A model generated the notes under the pieces. That model made no database searches. It saw nothing but the letters and a program-made list of their open reading frames with translations, and was not told the origin of the DNA. Below are positions 34,000-43,718 of a stretch of 64,000 nucleotides of DNA, in pieces (the stretch's first letter is position 1; every line of letters begins with the position of its first letter). The DNA is from Lientehia hominis (GTDB taxonomy: Bacteria; Bacillota; Clostridia; Lachnospirales; Lachnospiraceae). The stretch lies in NCBI RefSeq assembly GCF_021044755.1, contig NZ_JAJNOR010000002.1, positions 62,001 to 126,000 of the forward strand, read 5' to 3'. A program made the translations under genes and the position numbers.

Positions 34000-34893
34000 T
34001 TATGCGTTCAGCAAAAGGCCATAATCCGTCATGGCTTTCTTCAGTTTCTCAACATTCTCCGGCTCCATGGGGGACAAAGGTCCGCGGAGCGGCCCGCATT
34101 CTTTTCCCATCAGGTTCATGGCTGTTTTCACCGGAATCGGATTCACCTCGCAGAAAAGGGCATCAATCAGAGGAAGGGCATCCAGCTGCATTTTCGAGCT
34201 TTCCGCCACCCGTCCTTCCAGGAAATTCATGACAATATCATGAGTCTGCCTGGGAGCGACATTGGCCAGAACTGAAATCACACCGATTCCTCCCAGTGAC
34301 AAAAGCGGTACGATCTGGTCGTCATTTCCTGAATATATATCCAGACATCCGTCTGCCAAATGAGCCAGTTTCGCAATCTGGGAAATATTTCCGCAGGCTT
34401 CTTTGATTCCTACGATGTTCGGCACATGTTTCGCCAGGTATACTGCTGTCTCCGGCAGAACATTGCAGCCGGTGCGGCTGGGAACGTTATAAAGTATGAT
34501 CGGAATCTTCACCGCCTCAGCCACCGCGGTGAAATGAGCGATCAGTCCTTTCTGCGTCGCCTTATTATAATAAGGGGTCACCTGCAGAAGGCCGTCCGCT
34601 CCCCGCTTCTCGGCTTCCACAGACAGATAGACCGCAGTCTGGGTACAATTGGAACCGGTGCCCGCAACTACAGGTACCCGTCCGTTCACCACCTTCACTG
34701 TGTGCCCGATAACGTCAAGATGCTCTTCATGGGTGAGAGTAGATGCCTCGCCTGTCGTTCCGCAGATAATGATACTGTCTATGCCGCCTGCGATCTGTTC
34801 TTCCAAAAGCTCCGTCAGTTTTTCATAATTTACACTTCCGTCTTTATGAAAAGGGGTTACAATCGCTACACCTGCTCCTTTGAATATTGCCAT
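34000..34893 (-). CDS. dapA: 4-hydroxy-tetrahydrodipicolinate synthase
   Basis: Condenses pyruvate with aspartate semialdehyde, the first committed step to lysine and diaminopimelate. The 297-aa protein shows GTTGEASTL near residue 45, the tyrosine region YNVPSRTG near 135 and the Schiff-base lysine in VGIKEACG near 163. Its upstream leader contains a lysine riboswitch with a terminator, so transcription falls when lysine is plentiful. It is followed by dapB in the same direction. Confidence 0.97.
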   Translation of the reverse strand: MAIFKGAGVAIVTPFHKDGSVNYEKLTELLEEQIAGGIDSIIICGTTGEASTLTHEEHLDVIGHTVKVVNGRVPVVAGTGSNCTQTAVYLSVEAEKRGADGLLQVTPYYNKATQKGLIAHFTAVAEAVKIPIILYNVPSRTGCNVLPETAVYLAKHVPNIVGIKEACGNISQIAKLAHLADGCLDIYSGNDDQIVPLLSLGGIGVISVLANVAPRQTHDIVMNFLEGRVAESSKMQLDALPLIDALFCEVNPIPVKTAMNLMGKECGPLRGPLSPMEPENVEKLKKAMTDYGLLLNA

Positions 34894-34999
34894 CTTTTTT
34901 CCTCCTTCACATTAATAATTTCCCATTTAATACCACCAGGATCCGCCTCCTTCAAAGGCCCTTTGTGTCACAGAAAAATCCAGAAAATTTCTCCATATC

Positions 35000-35240
35000 A
35001 CAAAACAGAGCTGACCAGAAGGCCAGCTCTAAAGATTCTATGACCAGCACGAAAAAGTTCTCATGCTGAAATCCTTTAAGTAGCGCTCCATCCGGCTGGA
35101 TGACAGTCATATAGCTCTTAACCATACGCCCAGGAACTCCTATTCAGGCTATTCGTCCCTTCGGCGTTCTTCCCTTTCTCCCGGCTTCTTCTATGCCTGT
35201 ACATATCAGCCAGCATACTGATGAAAAACGCAACCTCTAC
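35000..35240 (-). promoter_or_regulatory. Lysine riboswitch (L box) with terminator, controls dapA
   Basis: On the minus strand the aptamer spans about 35240-35080 and shows landmarks of the lysine riboswitch: AGAGGTTGCG at the 5' side, AGTATG, GAAAGGGAAG with CGCCGAAG, a central CTGGGC, GACTGTCATCC and the closing GGAGCGCTAC. An intrinsic terminator follows: stem 35007-35016 with 35021-35030, then TTTT. It lies upstream of dapA (start 34893). Lysine binding would favour the terminator. The pairing was checked by eye, not by folding. Confidence 0.9.
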
Positions 35241-35305
35241 ATTTGTTATTCAATTTATCAGTTTTGGTCATCATAACACCAAAATATGGCATTGTCAACC
35301 TGTCA

Positions 35306-35803
35306 TCAACAGGATTTCTTAATATCCTCCGAATCGATCCTGGAAATACTGTCCACACAGCCATAAAGCTCATCGGGGAAGACGATTCCCGTCATGATCA
35401 CATCCACATCGTCATCCTTCGCCTCCAGAAGCTTCGCGATATCGGCCGCCTCAATAATGCCGTAATCCACCAAACCCAGTATCTCATCCAGGATGAGCAC
35501 ATCACAATCCCTGGTGGAAAGCACCTTCTTGGCAAAGTTCACGCCGTTGCGCATATTTGTGACTTCCTCTTTTCTCTCTTCTGAAGAAAGCTCAGAGAAA
35601 GGCTTATCGGATTTCTCAAAGGAAAAAACCTTGATCTCCGGTTCCAGGCGCTTACTCATTTCATTTTCTTCGTTCCTGCCTTTCAGAAACTGGATGATCA
35701 CGATATTCTTATTGCGTCCGGCCGCTTTCACTGCCAGGCCTATGGCACAGGCGCTTTTTCCGCTTCCTTCTCCGCATAAAACATGAACGATTCCTTTTTT
35801 CAT
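35306..35803 (-). CDS. Corrinoid adenosyltransferase (CobA/CobO/BtuR type)
   Basis: ATP:cob(I)alamin or cob(I)yrinic acid adenosyltransferase, which attaches the adenosyl group in coenzyme B12 synthesis. The 165-aa protein has the P-loop CGEGSGKSACAIG near residues 8-20, IQFLKG near 38 and the Walker-B-like VLILDEI near 105. The ATG at 35803 is chosen because GGAGGGGG lies upstream, which drops 7 residues from the longest frame. No other B12 genes are nearby, so it may act on salvaged corrinoids. Confidence 0.85.
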   Translation of the reverse strand: MKKGIVHVLCGEGSGKSACAIGLAVKAAGRNKNIVIIQFLKGRNEENEMSKRLEPEIKVFSFEKSDKPFSELSSEERKEEVTNMRNGVNFAKKVLSTRDCDVLILDEILGLVDYGIIEAADIAKLLEAKDDDVDVIMTGIVFPDELYGCVDSISRIDSEDIKKSC

Positions 35804-35873
35804 GGGTCCCCCTCCAGGTTCCACTCGTCGTATATCTCTTACATTTTACCACCGTTTGCCAGATATTGCAACT

Positions 35874-36500
35874 TTATTCTACCCATTCCAGCTTGCTGAC
35901 GGATACTTCATAAGCCACCCTCTTCTCACTTTCCGTTTCATTGATCCGTTTTACGTACTCACGGCTCTGTACACGGCCCCATACACAGATTCTGCTCCCC
36001 ACTTCAAAGCCTGACGCGTATCTCGCGTTCCGCCCCCAGGCAATACAGGGAATATAGTCGGATTTTCCATACGGACGGTTCACAGCCACCAAGAGGTCTG
36101 CTATTTCACGTCCCAGAGGCGTTTTTCTGTAAATCGGCGCCTTGCATATGTATCCATCGAGAAAAATCTGATTTGTTTTTGTATAATCGTTGAACTCTTC
36201 CAAAAAAGCAATCTCTCTTACAAATACGGATAAGACCAGACGGTTCTTTGTTCCCTCATGTCTGTTATAGGAACGGAACTGTCCGGTGGCCTCCACCAGC
36301 ATCCCTGCGTAGTCCCCCGTGATGTCGATCAGGCGTTCCGAGATAAGAAGCGGGATGACATCTGTCTGATCGCTCAGGCGGTTGATAGAGATATCCGTCA
36401 GGTAAAAGCCCTCGCCAAACACTTCGTGGCTGAAGGTGAACCCCGATATGATTTCTCCGATTACGGTGACTTTGTTGTTCTCCATGATTTTCTCTGGCAT
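35874..36500 (-). CDS. Single-stranded DNA-binding protein with two OB folds
   Basis: SSB-like protein of 208 aa with two apparent OB-fold units: about residues 8-90 (VTVIGEIISGFTFSHEVFGEGFYLTDI) and about 100-200 (IFLDGYICKAPIYRKTPLGREIADLLVAVNR). The usual SSB has one OB fold and a C-terminal DDDxPF tail; here the C-terminus ends VSKLEWVE without that tail. The ATG at 36500 has AAAGGAG upstream. It could be a replication helper or a specialised SSB rather than the main one. It is a single-gene unit. Confidence 0.78.
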   Translation of the reverse strand: MPEKIMENNKVTVIGEIISGFTFSHEVFGEGFYLTDISINRLSDQTDVIPLLISERLIDITGDYAGMLVEATGQFRSYNRHEGTKNRLVLSVFVREIAFLEEFNDYTKTNQIFLDGYICKAPIYRKTPLGREIADLLVAVNRPYGKSDYIPCIAWGRNARYASGFEVGSRICVWGRVQSREYVKRINETESEKRVAYEVSVSKLEWVE

Positions 36501-36698
36501 TAGTATTTCTCCTTTCAACACTGTTTCGTCCTTTTGATTACCTGGTAATTCAGGCTAATATTATGTGTATTCCTCAACTGGGAATTTTATACATAAATTT
36601 TTAAATTTTTCTTCATTTACTTTTATCACTGGGTATACTACAATATATGGTAGCGTTTTGGAAAATTTCAAACTATCTGTTTTAATTGAGGAGAACTT

Positions 36699-37655
36699 AT
36701 GATTTCTGTTGATATCATTGTTCCCTGTTATAACGAAGAAGAGGTATTGGAGACCTTTTACAAAGTCACCGAAGAGACCGTTTCTGCCATGGCAGGGTAC
36801 CAGTTTACTTATATCTTTGTGGATGACGGCAGCGGGGACACCACACTGGCCAAAATACACACCTTGGCAAAGGTACACGCCAATGTCCGCTATCTCTCTT
36901 TTTCCAGGAATTTTGGAAAGGAAGCCGCTATGTTCGCCGGTCTTCAGCACTCTTCCGGCGACCTGGTCATCGTCATGGACGCCGACCTGCAGCATCCTCC
37001 CGCCATGATTCCGGAAATGATGAAAGGCATCGAGGAGGGGTATGACTGTGCCGCCGCTATGCGCTCCACCAGGCAGGGAGAGTCGCGGTTTCGAAGTGTA
37101 TTTTCTAATCTCTTCTATAAGATAAGCAACAAAATGTCCGATGTCAAAATGCCTCAGGCTGCCGTGGATTTTCGTATCATGACAAGGCAGATGGTCAATT
37201 CCATCCTGAAACTGTCAGAGGTAGAACGGTTCTCCAAGGGGATTTTTGCATGGGTCGGTTATGAGACCAAATGGTATCCGTATGAAAATGTAGAACGGAC
37301 CATGGGAACTACTAAATGGAGCTTCAAGGGCCTTTTTAAATATGCCATCGACGGAATCACCTCCTTTTCTATTTCTCCTCTCCGCCTGGTATCCGGCATG
37401 GGTTTTCTGATCTCCATCGTTGCATTTGTTTATATCATCGTCACCTTGATCCAAACCCTTATCTTTGGAATTGATGTGCCGGGTTATGTGACGACTTTGT
37501 GCGCCGTCTTGTTTTTAGGCGGCATTATCGAGCTCTCCATCGGCATTCTGGGAGAATATATCGCCCATATTTATATGGAGGCCAAGGACAGGCCCATATA
37601 CATCGTCAAACAGAGCAACATAGAAGACAGCAAGGAAAGCGGAGACAGCAGGTGA
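36699..37655 (+). CDS. GT2 glycosyltransferase, GtrB/DPM1-like
   Basis: Membrane glycosyltransferase of 318 aa, family 2. It has DIIVPCYNEEE at the start, the acidic sites FVDDGSGD near residue 40 and MDADLQHPP near 93, and two C-terminal membrane spans (about 230-300). Such enzymes transfer a sugar from a nucleotide sugar to undecaprenyl phosphate. The start has GAGGAGAAC upstream. It is 46 bases ahead of the YfhO gene in the same direction, forming a likely two-gene unit: one enzyme makes the lipid-linked sugar and the membrane protein uses it, for example to decorate cell wall polymers. Confidence 0.9.
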   Translation: MISVDIIVPCYNEEEVLETFYKVTEETVSAMAGYQFTYIFVDDGSGDTTLAKIHTLAKVHANVRYLSFSRNFGKEAAMFAGLQHSSGDLVIVMDADLQHPPAMIPEMMKGIEEGYDCAAAMRSTRQGESRFRSVFSNLFYKISNKMSDVKMPQAAVDFRIMTRQMVNSILKLSEVERFSKGIFAWVGYETKWYPYENVERTMGTTKWSFKGLFKYAIDGITSFSISPLRLVSGMGFLISIVAFVYIIVTLIQTLIFGIDVPGYVTTLCAVLFLGGIIELSIGILGEYIAHIYMEAKDRPIYIVKQSNIEDSKESGDSR

Positions 37656-37701
37656 CGCCGCCCCTTCCGCATTCTCATAATGAAAGAAAGGCAGTTTCGA
37701 C

Positions 37702-40320
37702 ATGACAAGACGTAAATTCCGCCAAAAGACCACCATGCTGGAGAAAGCTCCCTTTCTCCTTTCCTTTTTTATTCCTGTTCTGATCATGCTGGGTATTTTC
37801 ATCCAGAGGCAGATCTTCCCTTTTGGGGACAACAGCTTTCTGCGAACGGATATGTATCATCAGTATGCCCCCTTCATGAATGAATTCATGGAAAAGCTGA
37901 AAACGGGCGGCAGCCTGAGCTACTCCTGGAACATCGGCATGGGCTCCAATTTCACCGCCCTTTATGCCTACTACCTGGCCAGTCCGGTCAATTGGCTCGC
38001 TATTTTGGTGCCTCAAAGCCTGATGATCGAATTCATGTCCTATATGATTGTTTTAAAGATCGGACTCTGCGGTTTCACCTTCTGCTATTATCTGAGCAGG
38101 CATTTTAAGACAAGAGATCTGGGCATTTCCTTTTTTTCCATTTTTTACGCGCTGTCCGCCTATATGGCCGCCTACAGCTGGAATATCATGTGGCTGGACT
38201 GCCTGATACTTGCCCCTCTTGTACTCCTGGGGCTGGAGCGTCTGGTAAAAGAGGACAATTGCTTATTGTACTGCATTACACTGGGACTGTCTATCATTTC
38301 TAACTATTATATTTCAATTATGATGTGCATTTTCATGGTTCTGTATTTCATCGCTTTGATGATCATGGAGCCTTCTCACCAGGATGTGAAAACCGCGGCA
38401 TCCGACGGTTCCGTTTCCATGGTAAAAAAGAGGACTCCTTACCTGAAAAAATGCGTAAACTTCGGCGTATACTCTCTTCTGGCAGGAGGGCTGGCCGCCT
38501 TTCTCCTGATACCCGTCCTGTTTGCGCTGAAGATGACGGCATCCGGAGATATAAATATTCCCAAGACTCTTACGTCTTATTTTTCCTGTTTCGAGATGAT
38601 AGCCCGCCATTTTGTCAACGTAAAAGTAGAGATTGGCCTCGACCATTGGCCCAATATATACTGTGGAGTCGCCGTGCTGTTGTTTTTCCCTCTGTACATG
38701 ATGAACAAAAAAATTCCCAAAAAGGAAAAAGCAGTAAAAGGCGTGCTGCTGTTCATCATGCTCATCGGCTTCTCCCTTAACATCCCGAACTTCATATGGC
38801 ACGGTTTCCATTTCCCCAACAGTCTGCCCGCCCGGCAGTCCTTCCTGTATATCGCCATACTGCTGACGATGTGCTATGAGGGCTACCGCAACATCAGGGC
38901 AAATACTTCGGCTCAGTTTTTTGGAAGCTTCTGGGGCGTTGTCATCTTTATTTTTCTCTGTGAAGCCATCATCACGGAAGAGACCTTTTCTTTTAAAGAA
39001 TATTATGTGACCCTGTTTTTCATATGTCTCTATGCCTTACTACTATATTACTACAAAAAAGGCAAAGCATGGGCACCTACTCTCGCAATTTTAGCGGTTG
39101 CCGTCATTTCAGTGGAAGCCAGCATGAATACCGCTCTCACCAGCGTCACCACCACCAGCCGGGTCTCCTACCTGGAAAACCAGGCTTCTTACCAGACGCT
39201 GGCAGAAAAAATAGAAAAAGAAGATACCAGCCTGTTTCGCATCGAAAAAGACAACCGGAAGACAAAGAATGATGCCGCGCTGGCGGATTACCATTCGGCT
39301 TCCCTGTTTTCTTCTACGGCCAATGCCCACATCAGCGATCTGTATAAAGCCCTTGGTCTGGAAGGAAACACTAACGCATACAGCTATACCGGCGCTACTC
39401 CTTTTTCTTCGGCACTTTTGGGTGTCAAATACACACTGTCCCTCAAAGAGCTTGACAGCGACTTATATACTCTTCAGGATGAGGACGGAAATGTAAACCT
39501 CTATAAAAACCGGTATTCTCTTCCCATCGGTTTTATGCTCCCCGCGGACATGTCGGACCGTTGGGACTACAAGATCCTGAATCCGGTGGAGGCGCAGAAT
39601 TCCTTTGCCACCGCCGCCACTAAATGCGGCAGTATCTTTGTCTCGGCTCAGGGCGGTTCCTCGTCCATCGGACAATACACCCTGACCATCGAAGAGAGCG
39701 GTTTCTATTATATTGACGTGACCAACTCTTCTATTAAAGACGTAAGCGTAACGATGGGCACAAGTACCAAGGACTTTTCCAATGTGGACAGGGGCTATCT
39801 GCTGGATCTTGGAAAATGCACGGCAGGGACTACTATCACGCTGACCACAGAACAGGATGAGCAGAATTTTACCGCGGCGGCATACCGTCTGGATATCAAT
39901 CAGCTGAATAATTGCATGAATGCGCTGAACAGCCAGCCCTTCATCACCGACCAATATACGGATACCTATCTGTCCGGCCGGGTAACGGCTAAGGAGGACG
40001 GTCTTCTCTATACCTCCATCGCATATGAAAAGGGATGGACCGTAAAGGTGGATGGTGTAGAAGTGGAACCGCAGCTGTTTGCTGATACCATGATTGCGGT
40101 ATCTCTGACAGAGGGCACTCATTCCCTGGAATTTTCCTATGAGCCGGACGGTCTGACAAAGGGAATCCTGATCTCTCTCGCATCCTTGATCCTCTTATGT
40201 ATTTTGACCGCCGGAACCTATGCGGCAAGAAAAAAGCGGACGGCGGCTGCCGATATTGAGACAGAAACAGAAAATCAAAAGAAAGAGACAAATGATACGG
40301 GAGATACCCCGGAAAAGTAA
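37702..40320 (+). CDS. YfhO family membrane glycosyltransferase
   Basis: Polytopic protein of 872 aa of the YfhO family. Known members act in the glycosylation of lipoteichoic acid with lipid-linked sugars (GT-C-like fold). The first 480 residues contain a run of hydrophobic spans with the family tracts DNSFLRTDMYHQYAPF near 47 and YSWNIGMG near 75; the conserved Asp in RTD is typical of GT-C enzymes. An extracellular part of about 330 residues follows, then one C-terminal membrane span and a charged tail. It lies right after a GtrB-like glycosyltransferase, supporting a polymer-glycosylation pathway. Confidence 0.88.
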   Translation: MTRRKFRQKTTMLEKAPFLLSFFIPVLIMLGIFIQRQIFPFGDNSFLRTDMYHQYAPFMNEFMEKLKTGGSLSYSWNIGMGSNFTALYAYYLASPVNWLAILVPQSLMIEFMSYMIVLKIGLCGFTFCYYLSRHFKTRDLGISFFSIFYALSAYMAAYSWNIMWLDCLILAPLVLLGLERLVKEDNCLLYCITLGLSIISNYYISIMMCIFMVLYFIALMIMEPSHQDVKTAASDGSVSMVKKRTPYLKKCVNFGVYSLLAGGLAAFLLIPVLFALKMTASGDINIPKTLTSYFSCFEMIARHFVNVKVEIGLDHWPNIYCGVAVLLFFPLYMMNKKIPKKEKAVKGVLLFIMLIGFSLNIPNFIWHGFHFPNSLPARQSFLYIAILLTMCYEGYRNIRANTSAQFFGSFWGVVIFIFLCEAIITEETFSFKEYYVTLFFICLYALLLYYYKKGKAWAPTLAILAVAVISVEASMNTALTSVTTTSRVSYLENQASYQTLAEKIEKEDTSLFRIEKDNRKTKNDAALADYHSASLFSSTANAHISDLYKALGLEGNTNAYSYTGATPFSSALLGVKYTLSLKELDSDLYTLQDEDGNVNLYKNRYSLPIGFMLPADMSDRWDYKILNPVEAQNSFATAATKCGSIFVSAQGGSSSIGQYTLTIEESGFYYIDVTNSSIKDVSVTMGTSTKDFSNVDRGYLLDLGKCTAGTTITLTTEQDEQNFTAAAYRLDINQLNNCMNALNSQPFITDQYTDTYLSGRVTAKEDGLLYTSIAYEKGWTVKVDGVEVEPQLFADTMIAVSLTEGTHSLEFSYEPDGLTKGILISLASLILLCILTAGTYAARKKRTAAADIETETENQKKETNDTGDTPEK

Positions 40321-40338
40321 GAAAGGATGGATTTCACC

Positions 40339-41715
40339 ATGAAGCTTTGGGGAGGACGTTTTACGAAAGAAGAAAACGAATTAGTCAATCATTTCAACGC
40401 ATCTATCTCATTTGACCAAAGATTCTACAGACAGGATATCCGCGGCAGCATCGCCCATGTGACCATGCTGGCCAAACAGAAAATTTTAACGGATGAAGAA
40501 AAAGCACAGATCGTGGAGGGGCTTGAGCACATCCTCTCCGATGTGGAAAACGGGCTCCTCTCCATTGACCCTGCCGCAGAAGATATTCACAGCTTCGTAG
40601 AAGCCACTCTCATTGAGAGGATTGGTGACGTGGGAAAAAAACTCCACACCGGCCGAAGCCGCAACGACCAGGTCGCCCTGGACATGAAGCTCTATGTACG
40701 GGACGAGATCGGAGAACTGAATTTCCTGGTAAAAGAGCTTCTTCAAGCTATTCTCAAGATCATGGAGGAAAATCTCACCGCCTACATGCCCGGCTTCACC
40801 CATCTGCAGAAAGCGCAGCCTGTGACCGTCGCCCACCACTTCGGAGCGTATTTTGAAATGTTTCTTCGTGACAGAAGCCGTCTTTTCGATATCCGAAAAC
40901 GGATGAACACCTGCCCCCTTGGCGCCGGAGCCCTGGCGGGCACCACGTATCCTCTGGATCGGGAATACACCGCAGCTCTTCTGGACTTTGACTGCGCCAC
41001 CAGAAACAGCATGGATTCTGTATCAGACCGGGATTATCTCATCGAGCTGGCCAGCGCCATGGCAACTATCATGATGCATCTGAGCCGATTCTCTGAGGAG
41101 ATCATCCTTTGGAATTCCAATGAATATCAGTTTGTAGAGCTGGATGACGCATACAGCACCGGAAGCAGCATAATGCCGCAGAAAAAAAATCCAGATATTG
41201 CCGAACTGGTCCGGGGCAAAACGGGCCGCGTGTATGGCGCGCTGACATCCATCCTGACCACGATGAAAGGGATTCCCCTCGCTTATAACAAAGACATGCA
41301 GGAAGACAAGGAAATGATCTTCGACGCGATTGATACCACAAAGGGCTGTCTCGGCCTATTCACAGGTATGATCTCCACGATGAAATTCCACAAAGACATC
41401 ATGAAAAAAAGCGCTGCAAAAGGCTTCACCAACGCCACGGACGCCGCCGACTATCTGGTGAACCACGGGATACCCTTCCGAGATGCCCACGGAATCGTAG
41501 GCCGGCTGGTCTTATATTGTCTGGATAAGGGAATTTCTCTGGATGATATGAGTCTGGAAGAGTACAAGGCAATCAGCCCTGTTTTTGAAAAAGATATTTA
41601 TGACGCCATCAGCCTGAAGACCTGTGTGGATAGGCGGACCACCTTGGGAGCGCCCGGCCCGTCTGTTATGGAACAGGTCATCAAGAGCTATCAAAAAATG
41701 CTCATAGAAGAATAA
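40339..41715 (+). CDS. argH: Argininosuccinate lyase
   Basis: Last step of arginine synthesis: argininosuccinate to arginine and fumarate. The 458-aa protein starts KLWGGRFTKE, has TGRSRNDQVALD near residue 105 and the fumarase-superfamily signature GSSIMPQKKNP near 275. ATG at 40339 is preferred because AAAGGA precedes it at a workable distance; the ATG at 40327 directly abuts that site. No argG lies beside it. It is closed by a long hairpin shared with the convergent xylB. Confidence 0.96.
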   Translation: MKLWGGRFTKEENELVNHFNASISFDQRFYRQDIRGSIAHVTMLAKQKILTDEEKAQIVEGLEHILSDVENGLLSIDPAAEDIHSFVEATLIERIGDVGKKLHTGRSRNDQVALDMKLYVRDEIGELNFLVKELLQAILKIMEENLTAYMPGFTHLQKAQPVTVAHHFGAYFEMFLRDRSRLFDIRKRMNTCPLGAGALAGTTYPLDREYTAALLDFDCATRNSMDSVSDRDYLIELASAMATIMMHLSRFSEEIILWNSNEYQFVELDDAYSTGSSIMPQKKNPDIAELVRGKTGRVYGALTSILTTMKGIPLAYNKDMQEDKEMIFDAIDTTKGCLGLFTGMISTMKFHKDIMKKSAAKGFTNATDAADYLVNHGIPFRDAHGIVGRLVLYCLDKGISLDDMSLEEYKAISPVFEKDIYDAISLKTCVDRRTTLGAPGPSVMEQVIKSYQKMLIEE

Positions 41716-41732
41716 AGAAATGAGTTATGATC

Positions 41733-41768
41733 CGGAGGGCCGCGATGGAACACCATCGCGGCCCTCCG
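41733..41768. terminator. Long hairpin between convergent argH and xylB
   Basis: Perfect 16-bp stem (41733-41748 with 41753-41768) and an AACA loop. There is no strong T tract on either side, but its position between two convergent genes suggests a bidirectional stop. Confidence 0.7.
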
Positions 41769-41810
41769 AATCACTTTATCCATATACTACCCGAAATGTC
41801 CTGCCGTCTT

Positions 41811-43334
41811 TTACAGCTTGGCCAGCTCCTTATACTGCTCTTTCAGGCATCCATAGAGACTCTTATAAATCTCATGGTATTTTTCATACTGTTCTGTATT
41901 TCCGGGAATCGGATCACAGGACTTGTCCGTATGAATCATTTTCTCGCAGGCGGCTTCCACACTCTCATAAATACCTGCCCCTACTCCGGCCAGTATGGCG
42001 ACTCCCAATGCCGGCCCTTCCTTCGCGGCTACTGTCTTAACAGTACACCCGTACATATCAGCCAGCATCTGCCTCCAAACGGCGCTCCTTCCTCCGCCGC
42101 CGCAGGCCATCATATCGTCCACGGTGACTCCCATTTCTCTCAGGATATCATTGCAGTCCTTCATGGAATAAGATACTCCCTCCATCACCGCACGAAGCAT
42201 ATCCTTTCTAGTATGGATGGCTGACAGACCAAAGAACACGCCTCTGCAGTCAGGATCCAGATGCGGGGTCCTCTCTCCCATCAGATACGGCAGATAAATC
42301 AGCCTGTTCGCTCCCAGAGGCACACTTTCAACATCCTGGTTGATATAGTCGTAAGCATCACAGCCCTCTTCCTCCGCCTTTTTCATATAGTCCTGGCAGA
42401 AATTATTCCGGAACCACTGCAGGGAAAGGCCCGCGCCCTGAGTCACGCCCATTACATGCCAGCAGCCGGGAACGGCGCAGCAGAAGGTATGGACTCTGCC
42501 CTTTGGATCAATGGTCACATTTTTACTATGCGCGAACACTACGCCGCTGGTTCCAATGGTAGTAAATGCCTTCCCATCCCTGACCACTCCTGTTCCCACA
42601 GCTGCCGCAGCGTTGTCCCCCGCTCCGCCGACTACGACCGTTTTTTCCGAAAGCCCGGTCATCTCTGCAATCTCAGGCAAAATAGTTCCCGTCACCTCCG
42701 GCGATTCATAGACTTTTGCCAGCAGGGCCTTGTCTATTTCCAGCTTTTCCAGGACTTCGTCGGACCAGCAGCGATTGGGCACATCCAAAAGCTGCATTCC
42801 TGACGCATCGGAAACCTCTGTTGCGTATTCACCAGTAAGAATCAGACGAACGTAATCCTTGGGAAGCAGGATATGCCGGCATTTTGCATAGTTCTCCGGC
42901 TCATGGTTCCTCACCCACAGAATCTTCGACGCGGTAAAACCGGTCAGCGCAGGATTCGCCGTAATCTCTATCATGCGCTCCGCTCCCACCTTCTGCGTCA
43001 TTTCTTCGCATTCTTTGGCTGTCCTCTGGTCACACCAGATTATGGACGGACGAATCACCTTGTCGTCCTCATCCAGCATGACCAGGCCGTGCATCTGCCC
43101 GGAAATGCCTATCCCCTTGATATCTTTACCGGCCACACCGGACTGCTTTACAACCTTTGTAATGGTTTCCAGTGCTGCGTCCTTCCAGTCCTCCGGCTTC
43201 TGTTCCGCCCATCCGTTCTGAGGCTGATACATGGGGTACTCCTGCGATGCGGAAGCGATCACATTGCCGTCTTCATCAAACAGCACCGTTTTCGTCGCAG
43301 AAGTGCCTAAATCAATTCCAATTAAATAATTCAT
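41811..43334 (-). CDS. xylB: Xylulokinase
   Basis: FGGY-family sugar kinase of 507 aa that phosphorylates D-xylulose for the pentose phosphate pathway. It starts NYLIGIDLGTSATKTVLFDEDG (ATP-binding), has SGQMHGLV near residue 77, WCDQRT near 100 and GAGDNAAAAVGTG near 240, which are typical of xylulokinases. The ATG at 43334 follows GGAGGAAATGTG. There is no xylA next to it, so this gene is separated from other pentose genes, unlike the common xylAB arrangement. Confidence 0.9.
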   Translation of the reverse strand: MNYLIGIDLGTSATKTVLFDEDGNVIASASQEYPMYQPQNGWAEQKPEDWKDAALETITKVVKQSGVAGKDIKGIGISGQMHGLVMLDEDDKVIRPSIIWCDQRTAKECEEMTQKVGAERMIEITANPALTGFTASKILWVRNHEPENYAKCRHILLPKDYVRLILTGEYATEVSDASGMQLLDVPNRCWSDEVLEKLEIDKALLAKVYESPEVTGTILPEIAEMTGLSEKTVVVGGAGDNAAAAVGTGVVRDGKAFTTIGTSGVVFAHSKNVTIDPKGRVHTFCCAVPGCWHVMGVTQGAGLSLQWFRNNFCQDYMKKAEEEGCDAYDYINQDVESVPLGANRLIYLPYLMGERTPHLDPDCRGVFFGLSAIHTRKDMLRAVMEGVSYSMKDCNDILREMGVTVDDMMACGGGGRSAVWRQMLADMYGCTVKTVAAKEGPALGVAILAGVGAGIYESVEAACEKMIHTDKSCDPIPGNTEQYEKYHEIYKSLYGCLKEQYKELAKL

Positions 43335-43402
43335 CACATTTCCTCCAAAATTTATGATTCTTTTGCCTCGGGCTTCTTACACCTGAATTTAATTTGATTT
43401 TA

Positions 43403-43717
43403 TCACAAAAGTCTGGTTTTGACCACATCTTCCAGCGCCTCTATGGCACACCGGGACCTGCAGGCGTCATAGCATCCAATATCCACACTGACCGCGCAGC
43501 CGCAGGCATTTCTCTGATTTTTGTCCTTTTTGAGCCGCAGCGGTCTGTCTCCCAGAATCTTAAATTTTTCTCTATGCCACACAGGCGTGTGATCCCGGCT
43601 GAAGAGCATCGGATCGTAACGCCAGATCATCCGGCAGCCCGCCTTCCATCTTCTTTTTGCAGCTGTTCAGAGTATACTGAATATAATAGGGATAAGGACT
43701 CAGCCCGGACAGGCCAT
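43403..43717 (-). pseudogene. Decayed DUF1848 family gene
   Basis: Remnant of a DUF1848 protein, a family related to radical-SAM-like cysteine-rich enzymes. Three fragments of the family can be read on the minus strand: YPYYIQYTLNS (about 43690-43640), MIWRYDPMLFS (43630-43598) and KDKNQRNACGC...SVDIGCYDAC (about 43535-43440). The first fragment is in another frame and two internal stretches are missing between them, as is the N-terminus. It ends in sequence unrelated to the family. It lies just after the Ig-repeat gene. Confidence 0.6.
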
Positions 43718-43718
43718 A

